Assembly (NCBI RefSeq): GCF_001645125.1
Contig: NZ_LXKA01000332.1
Coordinates: forward strand, 1 to 64,000
Length of the DNA: 64,000 bases
Source: Paraburkholderia ginsengiterrae
GTDB lineage: Bacteria > Pseudomonadota > Gammaproteobacteria > Burkholderiales > Burkholderiaceae
Reading direction: 5' to 3'
Positions within the stretch are counted from its first letter, which is position 1, and every line of letters starts with the position of its first letter. This document shows positions 45,246 through 53,264 of this stretch, piece by piece. The notes under the pieces were generated by a model, which was not told where the DNA came from, ran no database searches, and saw nothing but the letters and a program-made list of their open reading frames with translations. The position numbers were made by a program, and so were the translations under genes.

Positions 45246-45743
45246 ATGATCGAACCAGTACGCTATAGACGTGCAACGCTCGACGACACTTTGAAGGTCT
45301 GCGAACTAGGACAAATTCTGAACTCCGTTCACCACCAGGCACGTCCAGACATCTATGTCGACGCAACGACGGAATTCGAGCGTGACAAATCTCACTGGGA
45401 GCCGTTTCTGCAGGCAGATGACCGTGCCACATTTCTTGCGGAGCAAGACGGCACAGCGGTAGGGTTTATTGCTGTCCAGGTGGTGAACCCAATCAGTCCG
45501 TTGCTGCAGCCGCTGGTCGTCGGTCGCATATGCTCCATTGCTGTCGCAGATGGGCTGCGTGGGCACGGCGTCGGGAAAGCGTTGATGAATCTCGCGGAAG
45601 ACTGGGCTCGGGAAAAGGGCGCCACCGACATAAGGTTAGCGGTCTGGGCCTTTAATGAGCATGCAGTCGATCTGTACACAGAACTTGGCTACGAGGTGCG
45701 TGCATTCGAAATGGGGAGGCCGCTCACGTCTGTGGTTGTTTGA
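45246..45743 (+). CDS. GNAT family N-acetyltransferase
   Basis: This 165-residue GNAT enzyme begins VRYRRATLDDTLKVCELGQ. The acetyl-CoA signature is VVGRICSIAVADGLRGHGVGKALMNLAEDWA (R-G-H-G-V-G). A C-terminal NEHAVDLYTELGYEVRAFEM completes the fold. The ATG at 45246 starts the domain; an in-frame ATG 30 codons upstream is unlikely. The 269-bp gap before it (44977-45245) shows no gene. The acceptor substrate is unknown. Confidence 0.87.
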   Translation: MIEPVRYRRATLDDTLKVCELGQILNSVHHQARPDIYVDATTEFERDKSHWEPFLQADDRATFLAEQDGTAVGFIAVQVVNPISPLLQPLVVGRICSIAVADGLRGHGVGKALMNLAEDWAREKGATDIRLAVWAFNEHAVDLYTELGYEVRAFEMGRPLTSVVV

Positions 45744-45835
45744 CGCGACATTGACGTTCCGCAAGCCAGCGAACGTGGTCATGGCTGCATTCCCCACGCA
45801 TACCAATAGCCTACTAAGCGCGGCCTCCCCACGCT

Positions 45836-46690
45836 TCAAACCGTCCTCGGGTCCACAAAGTTCGTGCTCCTGGTTATCTCCTCCCACTCATCGAGATCAC
45901 GCTGTAAATCCCCAATCTTCTTCCGAATCAGATCAAGCGCATCTCCACCGATAACCAGATGCAGCGGCGGCCGATCCGACTCCACCGCGGTGATGATCGC
46001 TTTGCTGCCCAGCACCGGATCACCCTGCTGTTTGCCATGCGCTGCAAATACGCTGTCGCGCGCTTTACCGGCCGTATCGGCGTAAACCGGAAGACGCACG
46101 TTCGACTGCTTCAACGAAGCCCCGCGAAAATCCGTCCGAAAAGCCCCTGGCTCAACCACCGTCACGCCGAGGCCAAACGGAGCAATCTCCTTGGCCAGCG
46201 TTTCGGACAGCCCCTCCACCGCGAACTTCGTCATGTGATAGAACCCAACGGCCGGAAAAGTCGTCAGTCCACCAACCGAACTGATATTGACGACATGCCC
46301 TCGCTTACGCTTGCGCATCCCCGGCAGCACCGCCTTGATCATGTGCCAGGTGCCAAACACATTAGCGTCGAACATAGCCTTTACGTCCGCATCCTCGCCT
46401 TCCTCGATCGCCGCGAGATAGCCGTACCCCGCATTGTTCACAAGCACATCGACGCCTCCAAACCGCGCTTCAGCCGCGGCAACCGCCGCCGTCACCTGAT
46501 CTGGCCGGGTGACATCGACCTCCACCGCAGCGGCGGCGTCGCCATGTGCCGTGACAATGTCCTCCAAAGTGGACACGTCCCGGGCACTCAAAACGACGCG
46601 ATAACCCGACTCGAGAGCCTGTTGAGCAAGTGCTCGGCCTAGACCCTTCGAGCACCCGGTGATAAGCCAGACCGCGTTCTTTCTGATCAT
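45836..46690 (-). CDS. Short-chain dehydrogenase/reductase
   Basis: This 284-residue classical SDR has a cofactor motif TGCSKGLGRALA. NNAGYG follows, the catalytic Ser is in NISSVGG, and Tyr-x-x-x-Lys is in FYHMTKF. The residues after the beta-2 strand (SARD) favour NADP(H). The ATG at 46690 has AAAGG seven bases upstream; another five codons earlier has no ribosome-binding site. It is divergent from the LysR gene that is broken by the IS element, so it may have lost its regulator. The substrate is unknown. Confidence 0.9.
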   Translation of the reverse strand: MIRKNAVWLITGCSKGLGRALAQQALESGYRVVLSARDVSTLEDIVTAHGDAAAAVEVDVTRPDQVTAAVAAAEARFGGVDVLVNNAGYGYLAAIEEGEDADVKAMFDANVFGTWHMIKAVLPGMRKRKRGHVVNISSVGGLTTFPAVGFYHMTKFAVEGLSETLAKEIAPFGLGVTVVEPGAFRTDFRGASLKQSNVRLPVYADTAGKARDSVFAAHGKQQGDPVLGSKAIITAVESDRPPLHLVIGGDALDLIRKKIGDLQRDLDEWEEITRSTNFVDPRTV

Positions 46691-46830
46691 GTCTATACCT
46701 TTCATCTAGCAAACAGACCGCTGCTCGACCAGCAGGCGGCGCCAGGTGCCATCCACTGTCCAGAGCAGCACCTTGACGTCATGGTAGAGACGATTAATCT
46801 TGCAATCATCCAGGATAATTCGAACGAGCC

Positions 46831-46987
46831 ATGCAATCCGATCGAACGATACCGAACACAAGCCTCGATGATCTATCGGCCTTCGCCATCGTGGCGCGCA
46901 CACGGAGCTTTACGCGCGCGGCAGCGGAACTCGGTGTATCGAATTCAATGCTGAGCTACACCATCAAAAGGCTCGAGCAACGTCTAG
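46831..46987 (+). pseudogene. LysR family regulator, 5' part (interrupted by IS element)
   Basis: Codons 1-52 of an LTTR: an N-terminal extension and then LDDLSAFAIVARTRSFTRAA plus the recognition helix region NSMLSYTIKRLEQRL. Translation runs into the insertion sequence and stops four codons later at a TGA (46996-46998). The 3' part resumes at 48325 in frame, so before the insertion this was one intact gene, divergent from the SDR. Confidence 0.9.
46984..46987. repeat. Target site duplication, left copy (CTAG)
   Basis: CTAG at the left edge of the insertion is repeated at 48325-48328 on the right edge. It fits the YTAR target preference of IS5-group elements. Confidence 0.88.
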
Positions 46988-48324
46988 CAGGCCGTTGAAA
47001 TATCCGTCGTTGATGCGCTCAGATGCATTACGACGGATGCCGGTTTCGAGTTTTCGAAACGCGTAACTCGTTTGCGGGCAAACGACGTTGTTCGCGGGGT
47101 CACCATATCGGTGTTATCCATTGCTTCCTGCCCCTCAACCGGCAAGTGTGCGCATACGCGTCAGGTTGTAGCCGACCTGCGTCAGCACGAAGAGCTGGTC
47201 TACACGTTCAAGTCCTCGATACACCGCTTGTCGAATCCGTCCGACTGTCTTGGCCCAGCCAAATACCTGTTCAATGCGCTTGCGCTTTTGCTGGCTGACG
47301 GCATAGCCTGGCCAGCGCGTAGTCCGACCGTCAATCGCTGAGCCACCGGCGCGGCCATCGTTTTGCGCTACATGTGGCGTGATTCGATTCGCTCGACAGC
47401 TGGCTACGAAGCCGGCGGTGTCGTAGTTCTTGTCCGCGCCGACCGTGATGGCGTGCGGCGCTATATTTGCGGCATCGGCAAGCATCTGTTCTGCGGCATC
47501 GCGCTCGGCGGTGCCCGTCGCCAGTGTTACCTGCGCGTTGACCACCAGTCCGTGCCGGTTGTCGGTCAGCACATGGCCCATATAACAGAGCGTCGCACCC
47601 GTGCCTTTGCTCTTGCGAAACAGGCGTGCCTGCTCGTCCGTCGTGGATTGGTGCGTCTCGTTACTGCGCTTCTGTCCGTGCCAGTTGTCATTCGGCGCGG
47701 GCGGGTCCTCAGGAGGTGTGTCCTCTTCGTCTGGACTTGCCTTCGGCACAAAGCTCTTATGCCCGGCCCATGCCTGAATCAATGTACCGTCGACGCTAAA
47801 GTGCTCCCCAGAAAGATGTCCACGCTCGCGCGCGGTCTCGACTGTCTCGTTGAAGAGCAACAACACCACATCGTGTTCGAGCAACCGGTCGCGGTTCTTG
47901 CTGAACGTCGAGTGGTCCCACACGGTCCCGTCCATCGGCAGGCCGACGAACCAGCGGAACAGCATGTTGTAGGAAATCTGTTCCACCAGCATACGCTCGC
48001 TACGAATCGAGTACAGCACCTGCAGCAAAAGAGCTCGCACCAGTTTCTCCGGCGCGATACTCGGCCGACCTCCTTTCGTGTCAGCCTCGTACATCCGCGC
48101 GAAAACGTCGTCCATGCGTTTAAGCGCGTCATTGAGCCACGCGCGAATCGGACGCAACGGATGGTCCTTCGGCACAAAATCGTCCAGCTTCAGCACCGTG
48201 AACATTGACTCGGTAAAACCATCTGGCCCACGCATCCGTTCCATCTCGCTCTCATTGATGACATCAGTTCAACGTTTACGCCTTCGTTATGGATGACCGC
48301 TGCATGAGGTATTTCAACGGCCTG
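46988..48324 (-). mobile_element. IS5-family insertion sequence, 1,337 bp
   Basis: A complete element bounded by perfect 15-bp terminal inverted repeats (CAGGCCGTTGAAATA at the left end, its complement at the right end) and a 4-bp CTAG target duplication. It carries one transposase gene reading leftward. The perfect ends and duplication, and the fact that the interrupted LysR gene is otherwise open, point to a recent insertion. Confidence 0.94.
47135..48244 (-). CDS. IS5-family transposase
   Basis: This 369-residue DDE transposase has a DUF772-type N-terminal domain (LKLDDFVPKDHPLRPIRAWL, SIAPEKLVRALLLQVLYSIR) and a catalytic core with Asp152 (HFSVDGTLIQAW), Asp271 (VGADKNYDT) and Glu325 (KRKRIEQVFGWAK). 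It appears intact and full length, so the element may still be active. The ATG at 48244 lies 80 bp inside the right end of the element. Confidence 0.95.
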   Translation of the reverse strand: MERMRGPDGFTESMFTVLKLDDFVPKDHPLRPIRAWLNDALKRMDDVFARMYEADTKGGRPSIAPEKLVRALLLQVLYSIRSERMLVEQISYNMLFRWFVGLPMDGTVWDHSTFSKNRDRLLEHDVVLLLFNETVETARERGHLSGEHFSVDGTLIQAWAGHKSFVPKASPDEEDTPPEDPPAPNDNWHGQKRSNETHQSTTDEQARLFRKSKGTGATLCYMGHVLTDNRHGLVVNAQVTLATGTAERDAAEQMLADAANIAPHAITVGADKNYDTAGFVASCRANRITPHVAQNDGRAGGSAIDGRTTRWPGYAVSQQKRKRIEQVFGWAKTVGRIRQAVYRGLERVDQLFVLTQVGYNLTRMRTLAG

Positions 48325-49095
48325 CTAGGCCTGGCATTACTGCGGCGAACCAGCCGCAGCGTCGCGCCGACTGAAGCGGGAGAAAAGTTATTGCTCACGC
48401 TGGATCCCGCATTGACGGCAATCCACGATACGTTGAGCAAGCTTGGCCGGGAGCGCGATCGCGTATTGGGCACGCTACGTATTACGGCGACCCGGCAGGC
48501 CTATGAGGCGGTGATAAGACCGGTGCTCGCGGACTTCTGCGCGGCACATCCGGATGCCACGATCGAGGTCATCATCGACTACGGGTTCCGGGACATCGTG
48601 TCCGATGGTTTTGATGCCGGCATTCGATTAGGCGAAAAATTACAGCAGGACATGGTCGCACTCCGGGTGGGACCGGAACTCCGAATGGCGGTAGTCGCTT
48701 CGCCCGCGTACTTTGCGCAACACCCCGCCCCGCGGATACCGGAAGACCTTCACGCACACCGTTGCATTAACTACCGGATGCTCACCGCAAACACGCTATA
48801 CGCATGGGAATTTGAAAACGATGGCCGCCGTTTGAAGTTAAAACTATCTGGACCACTAACATTCAACCAACCCGATCCGATGCTTCACGCCGCGGCGGAG
48901 GGGCTCGGCGTCGCCTACGTATTGGAGCACGAGGCGGCGCCCTTCCTCGAATCGGGTCAGCTGGTCAGAGTACTGAAGGACTGGACGCCGGCTTTCCCCG
49001 GGTTCTTCCTCTATTACCCTTCCCGCACACAGGTCTCCCCGGTTCTGGCCGCACTATTGACGCTGCTACGCCTGCGCCATCAGTCCGGAATCTGA
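48325..49095 (+). pseudogene. LysR family regulator, 3' part (interrupted by IS element)
   Basis: Resumes as GLALLRRTSRSVAPTEAGEKLL, exactly continuing the 5' part (LEQRL), and carries a complete LysR effector domain to residue SGI. The open frame upstream of 48325 is IS sequence, and any start there would give a regulator without its helix-turn-helix. The last 16 bp overlap the convergent SRPBCC gene. Loss of function is inferred from separation of the DNA-binding helix. Confidence 0.9.
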
Positions 49096-49526
49096 GGCTC
49101 GACCAACTTCGCCAACTGAACCAGCGACTCCTGCCAGCCGAGGTAGCACATCTCCACGGGGATGACCTCAGGAATCCCCTCCTGCAAGACGGTCAGTTCG
49201 GTCCCGCAGGAAACCTGCCGTAACGAAATCGTTGCCTGCATCTGGCCGGGCAGGTTCGGATCGTCGAATCGGTCGGCGTAGCGGATCTTCTCGAACGGCA
49301 CCAACTCGATATACTCGCCGCCGAACGAGTGGCCGTTGCCCGTGCCGAAGTTACGGAAGGACATCTTGTAGGTGCCGCCGACACGGGCATCCATGTGGTG
49401 GACCTGACAGGTGAACCCATAAGGCGGCAGCCACTTCGCGATCGCATCGGGTTCAAGAAACGCCCGATAGATGCGTTCGGGAGTCGCGCGCAGGATGCGG
49501 TGCAGATGGACGGTTCCGGTAGCCAT
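49080..49526 (-). CDS. SRPBCC (AHSA1-like) domain protein
   Basis: This 148-residue START-like fold protein begins VHLHRILRATPERIYRAFLE. PDAIAKWLPPYGFTCQVHHM, the SFRNFGTGNGHSFGGEYIEL loop and a C-terminal helix with CYLGWQESLVQLAKLV follow. Many close relatives are annotated as ATPase activator or polyketide cyclase-like; the ligand is unknown. It overlaps the 3' end of the LysR pseudogene by 16 bp, tail to tail. Confidence 0.86.
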   Translation of the reverse strand: MATGTVHLHRILRATPERIYRAFLEPDAIAKWLPPYGFTCQVHHMDARVGGTYKMSFRNFGTGNGHSFGGEYIELVPFEKIRYADRFDDPNLPGQMQATISLRQVSCGTELTVLQEGIPEVIPVEMCYLGWQESLVQLAKLVEPQIPD

Positions 49527-49655
49527 GATGTACTCGCCTTTTCACTCGAGAAGTTGACCATACTCCTACGACGGTTCGGCGACACAGGCATCGACATCGA
49601 TTAAGTCCACGAAAACCCGTAGACGCCCCTTGCGCGCATCTGCAACGACGTCACA

Positions 49656-50306
49656 TCAGCCGCGCTCCTCCTCCTGTTCCTGCACCTGCTCCTTGAGCCG
49701 CTTCCGGTGAGCCGCAACCTTCGCGCGATTGCCGCACGCCGCCATGCTGCACCAACGGCGCGCGTGCCCCCGCGTGTGATCGGCAAACATCAACGTGCAT
49801 CGAACGCCTTCACATGCCTTCACGTGAGTGAAATCCTGCTCGCACACCAGTCTCGCCAACGCATCGGCGATAGGCATCAGCAATGACTCCGGCGACTTCC
49901 ATCGCCGGTTCGACTGCAATTCAAAGGCCGCCCCACCGCCCGTGGCATCGGCAACGATCTCACCGTATCGCTCGTCCCGCTCCAGCAGTTGATTCAGCGC
50001 AGAGAGCTCGCGCAAATCCTTGGCGGACAGCGGCCGCCCCTTCCTGCTCCGCACAAACTTCCTGAACCACTCGCGCAGCGCGCGAGCCTGCGCCGCAACG
50101 GCGTCGAACTCAGCCGGCGCAGACTGCGCCCGCAACGCCGCGAGCGCCGCACGCGGCACCATGCTGGCCTGCTCGAGCCAGGCCAGCAGCCCTTCTCCGT
50201 CGCTGATCCAGTCGACTTCCTCATCCACCGGGGTGGCAACCGAGTTCAGGAAATCGAGGCCCGGTGCGTCGGCGACAAATAGGGCGGGAATCTGGTGGTA
50301 GTCCAT
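49656..50306 (-). CDS. CGNR zinc-finger transcriptional regulator
   Basis: This 216-residue protein has an N-terminal ABATE-type stress-response domain (DAPGLDFLNSVATPVDEEVD, WISDGEGLLAWLEQ). The C-terminal CGNR finger has CEGVRCTLMFADHTRGHARRWCSMAACGNRAKV, with cysteines spaced for one zinc. The basic tail (AAHRKRLKEQVQEQEEE) would contact DNA. The ATG at 50306 starts the domain; the frame continues upstream but is unrelated. It is divergent from an alpha/beta hydrolase gene with operator-like repeats between, so it probably controls that three-gene cluster. Confidence 0.88.
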   Translation of the reverse strand: MDYHQIPALFVADAPGLDFLNSVATPVDEEVDWISDGEGLLAWLEQASMVPRAALAALRAQSAPAEFDAVAAQARALREWFRKFVRSRKGRPLSAKDLRELSALNQLLERDERYGEIVADATGGGAAFELQSNRRWKSPESLLMPIADALARLVCEQDFTHVKACEGVRCTLMFADHTRGHARRWCSMAACGNRAKVAAHRKRLKEQVQEQEEERG

Positions 50307-50343
50307 TTTCTTATGACGGATGTGCGGTGACGATGACTGCATC

Positions 50344-50416
50344 GTAACCACTAAAAATGCACTTGACAAGTTACACGCCACATTAGTAACCTTTAAAACA
50401 CAATCAAATAGGTTAC
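50344..50416. promoter_or_regulatory. Two identically spaced inverted repeats, candidate CGNR operators
   Basis: GTAAC at 50344 pairs with GTTAC at 50370, and GTAAC at 50386 pairs with GTTAC at 50412. The start-to-start spacing is 26 bp in both pairs, and the pairs are offset by 42 bp, four helical turns. The second pair extends to GTAACCT/AGGTTAC. A TTGACA (50363-50368) lies inside the array and may be the -35 box of the rightward promoter. Confidence 0.6.
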
Positions 50417-50472
50417 ATAGATGCAACGAGAGCTGCCGCACGCAGCATCCACCATCTTCAAAGGAGCGGGAC

Positions 50473-51168
50473 ATGTCGTTTGGCAACGTAAGCGCGGTAC
50501 TGGTACACGGCGCATGGGCGGACGGATCGAGCTGGGGCAAGGTGATCGATCGCCTGAAGGAACAAGGGATCAATGCAATCGCGGCGCCGCTGCCGCTCAA
50601 GTCGTTGCGCGACGACGTAGCGGCGTTAGACCGGGTGCTCGAACGGATCGAAGGTCCGGTGGTGCTGGCCGGACACGCGTACGCAGGCGCCGTGATCGGA
50701 TCGACCCGCGCCGGCAATATCGCGGCACTGGTCTATGTCGCCGCGCTCGCGCCCGACGAAGGAGAAACGGTGAGCGACGTGTTCTACCGCGGCGAAACGC
50801 ATCCACAGTCGCCTCAACTCGCGCCGGATCGGCACGGGTGGATATGGCTGCCGCAAGAGGCCTTCGCGCAGGCCTTTGCACAGGATGCAACGCCGCAGGA
50901 GGTGGCGGTGCTCGCTGCGGTGCAGCGACCGATTTCGGTGTCATGCATCAGTGAAGCGGTCGGGCGTCCTCTGTGGAAGGAACGGCCGAGCTGGTTTCTC
51001 GTCGCCGAACAGGACCGGATGATCAACCCCGCCAACCAGCATGACATGGCACGCCGCATGAACGCGCGCGTGCGTTCGTATCAGACCGATCACACGCCGG
51101 TCGTGACGGCTGCCGATGCGGTGACGCACGTCATCGTCGAAGCGGTCGAGTCGGTTTCCGCTCGTTGA
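50473..51168 (+). CDS. Alpha/beta hydrolase-fold protein lacking the nucleophilic serine
   Basis: This 231-residue protein has the alpha/beta hydrolase fold (VLVHGAWADGSSWGKVIDRL at the oxyanion loop, LVAEQDRMINP for the acid strand, YQTDHTPVVT near the catalytic His). The nucleophile elbow reads GHAYAG, with Ala69 where the catalytic Ser is expected. I have the impression that close relatives share this, so it may be a conserved non-hydrolytic subfamily. The ATG at 50473 has AAGGAG upstream and is preferred to a longer frame. It is first in a three-gene same-strand cluster opposite the CGNR regulator. Confidence 0.82.
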   Translation: MSFGNVSAVLVHGAWADGSSWGKVIDRLKEQGINAIAAPLPLKSLRDDVAALDRVLERIEGPVVLAGHAYAGAVIGSTRAGNIAALVYVAALAPDEGETVSDVFYRGETHPQSPQLAPDRHGWIWLPQEAFAQAFAQDATPQEVAVLAAVQRPISVSCISEAVGRPLWKERPSWFLVAEQDRMINPANQHDMARRMNARVRSYQTDHTPVVTAADAVTHVIVEAVESVSAR

Positions 51169-51281
51169 GCTTATCCGCGAGTTATCGGTGAGTTGGACGC
51201 CAGTTGGGTGCGGCCCGTGATGCCGACCATCGCCCAGCGCCTTTCGTCACTCGCTTATTCCCGTTCCTTTGGAGAGAGATC

Positions 51282-52136
51282 ATGAGTTCTATTGCCTATC
51301 GCCATGCCGACGTCGACGGTTTCAAGGTGTTCTATCGTGAGGCCGGCCGCGCAGGTGCCCCAAAGCTGCTGCTCCTACACGGCTTTCCAAGCTCGAGCCA
51401 TATGTTTCGGGACCTGATTCCGAAGCTTGCCGACCGTTTCCGTATCGTCGCGCCGGATCTGCCCGGATTCGGCCAGTCGGACATGCCTGAGCGCGGTAGT
51501 TTTACGTACACGTTCGACAACATCGCGAAGGTTATCGAGCGGTTCACCGAGGTGATCGGTTTCGATCGCTACGCGATCTACGTATTCGACTATGGCGCAC
51601 CCACCGGTTTCCGGCTTGCAGTCAGTCATCCCGAACGCATCACCGCGATCATTTCGCAGAACGGCAATGCCTACGAAGAAGGATTGAGCGACGGCTGGAA
51701 TCCGATCCGTGCCTATTGGAAAGAGGCTTCGCCCGCGAATCGTGAAGCGCTTCGTGCACTGCTCACGCACGAGACGACCTTCTGGCAGTACACGCATGGC
51801 GTGCCCGATACGGCCTCCGTCTCGCCTGACGGCTACTCGCTCGACGAGTTCTATCTGAGCCGGCCTGGCGCTGACGAGGTGCAGTTGGACCTGTTTCGCG
51901 ACTATCAAAGCAACGTGGCGCTGTATCCCGTGTTTCAGCAGTACTTCCGTACCCATCAACCGCCTTTCCTTGCCGTGTGGGGCAAAAACGATCCGTTCTT
52001 CCTGCCCCCGGGCGCCGAGGCGTTCAAACGCGACATCCCGGGTGCCGTGGTGCGGTTCTTCGATACCGGCCACTTCGCACTGGAGACGCACGCGACCGAA
52101 ATTGCCGCAGCCATTGCGGACTTCCTCATTCGCTAA
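51282..52136 (+). CDS. Alpha/beta hydrolase with Asp nucleophile (haloalkane dehalogenase / epoxide hydrolase-like)
   Basis: This 284-residue enzyme shows LLLLHGFPSSSHMFRDLIPK as oxyanion loop, Asp103 in VFDYGAPTGF at the nucleophile elbow, LAVWGKNDPFFLP for the acid strand and DTGHFALETH with the catalytic His. Asp as nucleophile is the mark of haloalkane dehalogenases, epoxide hydrolases and dehalogenase-like hydrolases. The ATG at 51282 follows GGAGAGAG. It lies 113 bp after the serine-less hydrolase and 51 bp before an SDR. The substrate is unknown. Confidence 0.88.
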   Translation: MSSIAYRHADVDGFKVFYREAGRAGAPKLLLLHGFPSSSHMFRDLIPKLADRFRIVAPDLPGFGQSDMPERGSFTYTFDNIAKVIERFTEVIGFDRYAIYVFDYGAPTGFRLAVSHPERITAIISQNGNAYEEGLSDGWNPIRAYWKEASPANREALRALLTHETTFWQYTHGVPDTASVSPDGYSLDEFYLSRPGADEVQLDLFRDYQSNVALYPVFQQYFRTHQPPFLAVWGKNDPFFLPPGAEAFKRDIPGAVVRFFDTGHFALETHATEIAAAIADFLIR

Positions 52137-52187
52137 GGTATCCAAAGTATTTCATCGCACTTGATCCACGCAATCAGGAGAAGCAAC

Positions 52188-52958
52188 ATGTCCAGCAAAG
52201 TCGCCATCGTCACGGGCGCAAGCCAGGGTATCGGGCGTTCGACCGCCATCAGACTGGCGCGGGATTTCGACTCGATCGTGCTGGTTGCGCGTAACCGCGC
52301 CAACCTCGAAGAGACCGCCATCGAGGTGAAGAAGGCCGGCGCGGCGTCGCTTGTGATCGACGCCGACCTCGCGGAAGCCGGTGCGGCCCAGCAAGTCGTC
52401 GACCAGACGCTTGCCGCGTTCGGACGGATCGACGCCTTGCTCAACATTGCGGGCGCCGTGCCGCAGATCGACCTGCTGGAGATGACCGACGAGCAATGGG
52501 ACCGCGGCCTCGCACTCAAGCTTCACGGTGCGCGGCGCCTGACGATCGCGGCATGGCCGGCGCTGAAGGCCAGCTCGGGGGCGGTCGTGCTGATGTCGGG
52601 CAATTCGGCGCTGTTTCCCAAAGCGCCCTATGCCGCGGTCGGCACGATCAACGCGGCGATCGTCGCGCTCGCGAAAGCCTTCTCGGATCGCGGCATTGCC
52701 GACGGCGTGCAGGTCAACAGCGTGCTGCCGGGACCCGTGATGACGGACCGGCGGCGCTCGTACCTGGAACATTGGGCACCGCTGCACAACATGACCGTCG
52801 AGGAGGCGACGGCACAGTTTCCGGTCGAGGCGGGTATTGCACGCTACGGCACGCCCGAGGAGATCGCGGCGTTGATGGCGTTCATCGTCTCGCCCGAGGC
52901 GCGCTGGATGACGGGTTCGACGCTGCGGATGGACGGCGGTGAAGTGAAGTCGATCTGA
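52188..52958 (+). CDS. Short-chain dehydrogenase-like protein lacking the catalytic lysine
   Basis: This 256-residue classical-SDR fold has the cofactor motif TGASQGIGRS, NIAGA at 86-90 and a Ser near MSGNSA. Tyr148 is present in KAPYAAVG, but the residue four positions later is Gly152, not the Lys of the Y-x-x-x-K motif. No Lys follows at the usual distance. It may be a non-catalytic or differently acting member. The ATG at 52188 is used. It is probably co-transcribed with the two upstream hydrolases. Confidence 0.82.
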   Translation: MSSKVAIVTGASQGIGRSTAIRLARDFDSIVLVARNRANLEETAIEVKKAGAASLVIDADLAEAGAAQQVVDQTLAAFGRIDALLNIAGAVPQIDLLEMTDEQWDRGLALKLHGARRLTIAAWPALKASSGAVVLMSGNSALFPKAPYAAVGTINAAIVALAKAFSDRGIADGVQVNSVLPGPVMTDRRRSYLEHWAPLHNMTVEEATAQFPVEAGIARYGTPEEIAALMAFIVSPEARWMTGSTLRMDGGEVKSI

Positions 52959-53012
52959 CTCGCGGGCCGCGATTGCGTGCTAGGATTTCCACACTACCGG
53001 ACGGAGGCGGCC

Positions 53013-53264
53013 ATGTGGGACAAGATCGAGCACGACGGCTATGAAATCTGGGTACTCCCGGTCGTAGCCTATGGTCCACCGGCGCCCGGCACGCTCTTCC
53101 ACTTCATCGGCTACGTTTGCCGCCACGGGGCAAACGCACACATTGCCGGCCAGAGCGAACGGTTTCAGGAATTCGCGGAAACGTTTCATAGCGAAGACGA
53201 GGCCCGCGATGCCGGGTACCGCGCGGGCCGGCTTCTACTTGATAAGTTCGCCAAGTCACTCTGA
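53013..53264 (+). CDS. Small hypothetical protein
   Basis: This 83-residue protein (WDKIEHDGYEIWVLPVVAYG, FHFIGYVCRHGANAH, AGRLLLDKFAKSL) looks like a small alpha/beta domain. A ribosome-binding site ACGGAGG precedes the ATG at 53013. The last bases overlap the convergent DctD-like gene. No function is known. Confidence 0.6.
   Translation: MWDKIEHDGYEIWVLPVVAYGPPAPGTLFHFIGYVCRHGANAHIAGQSERFQEFAETFHSEDEARDAGYRAGRLLLDKFAKSL

Noticed and set aside
48289-49095. Independent LysR gene starting at 48289
   Set aside because: Its first 12 codons are insertion-sequence DNA and the helix-turn-helix is missing; it is the 3' half of the gene split at 46987.
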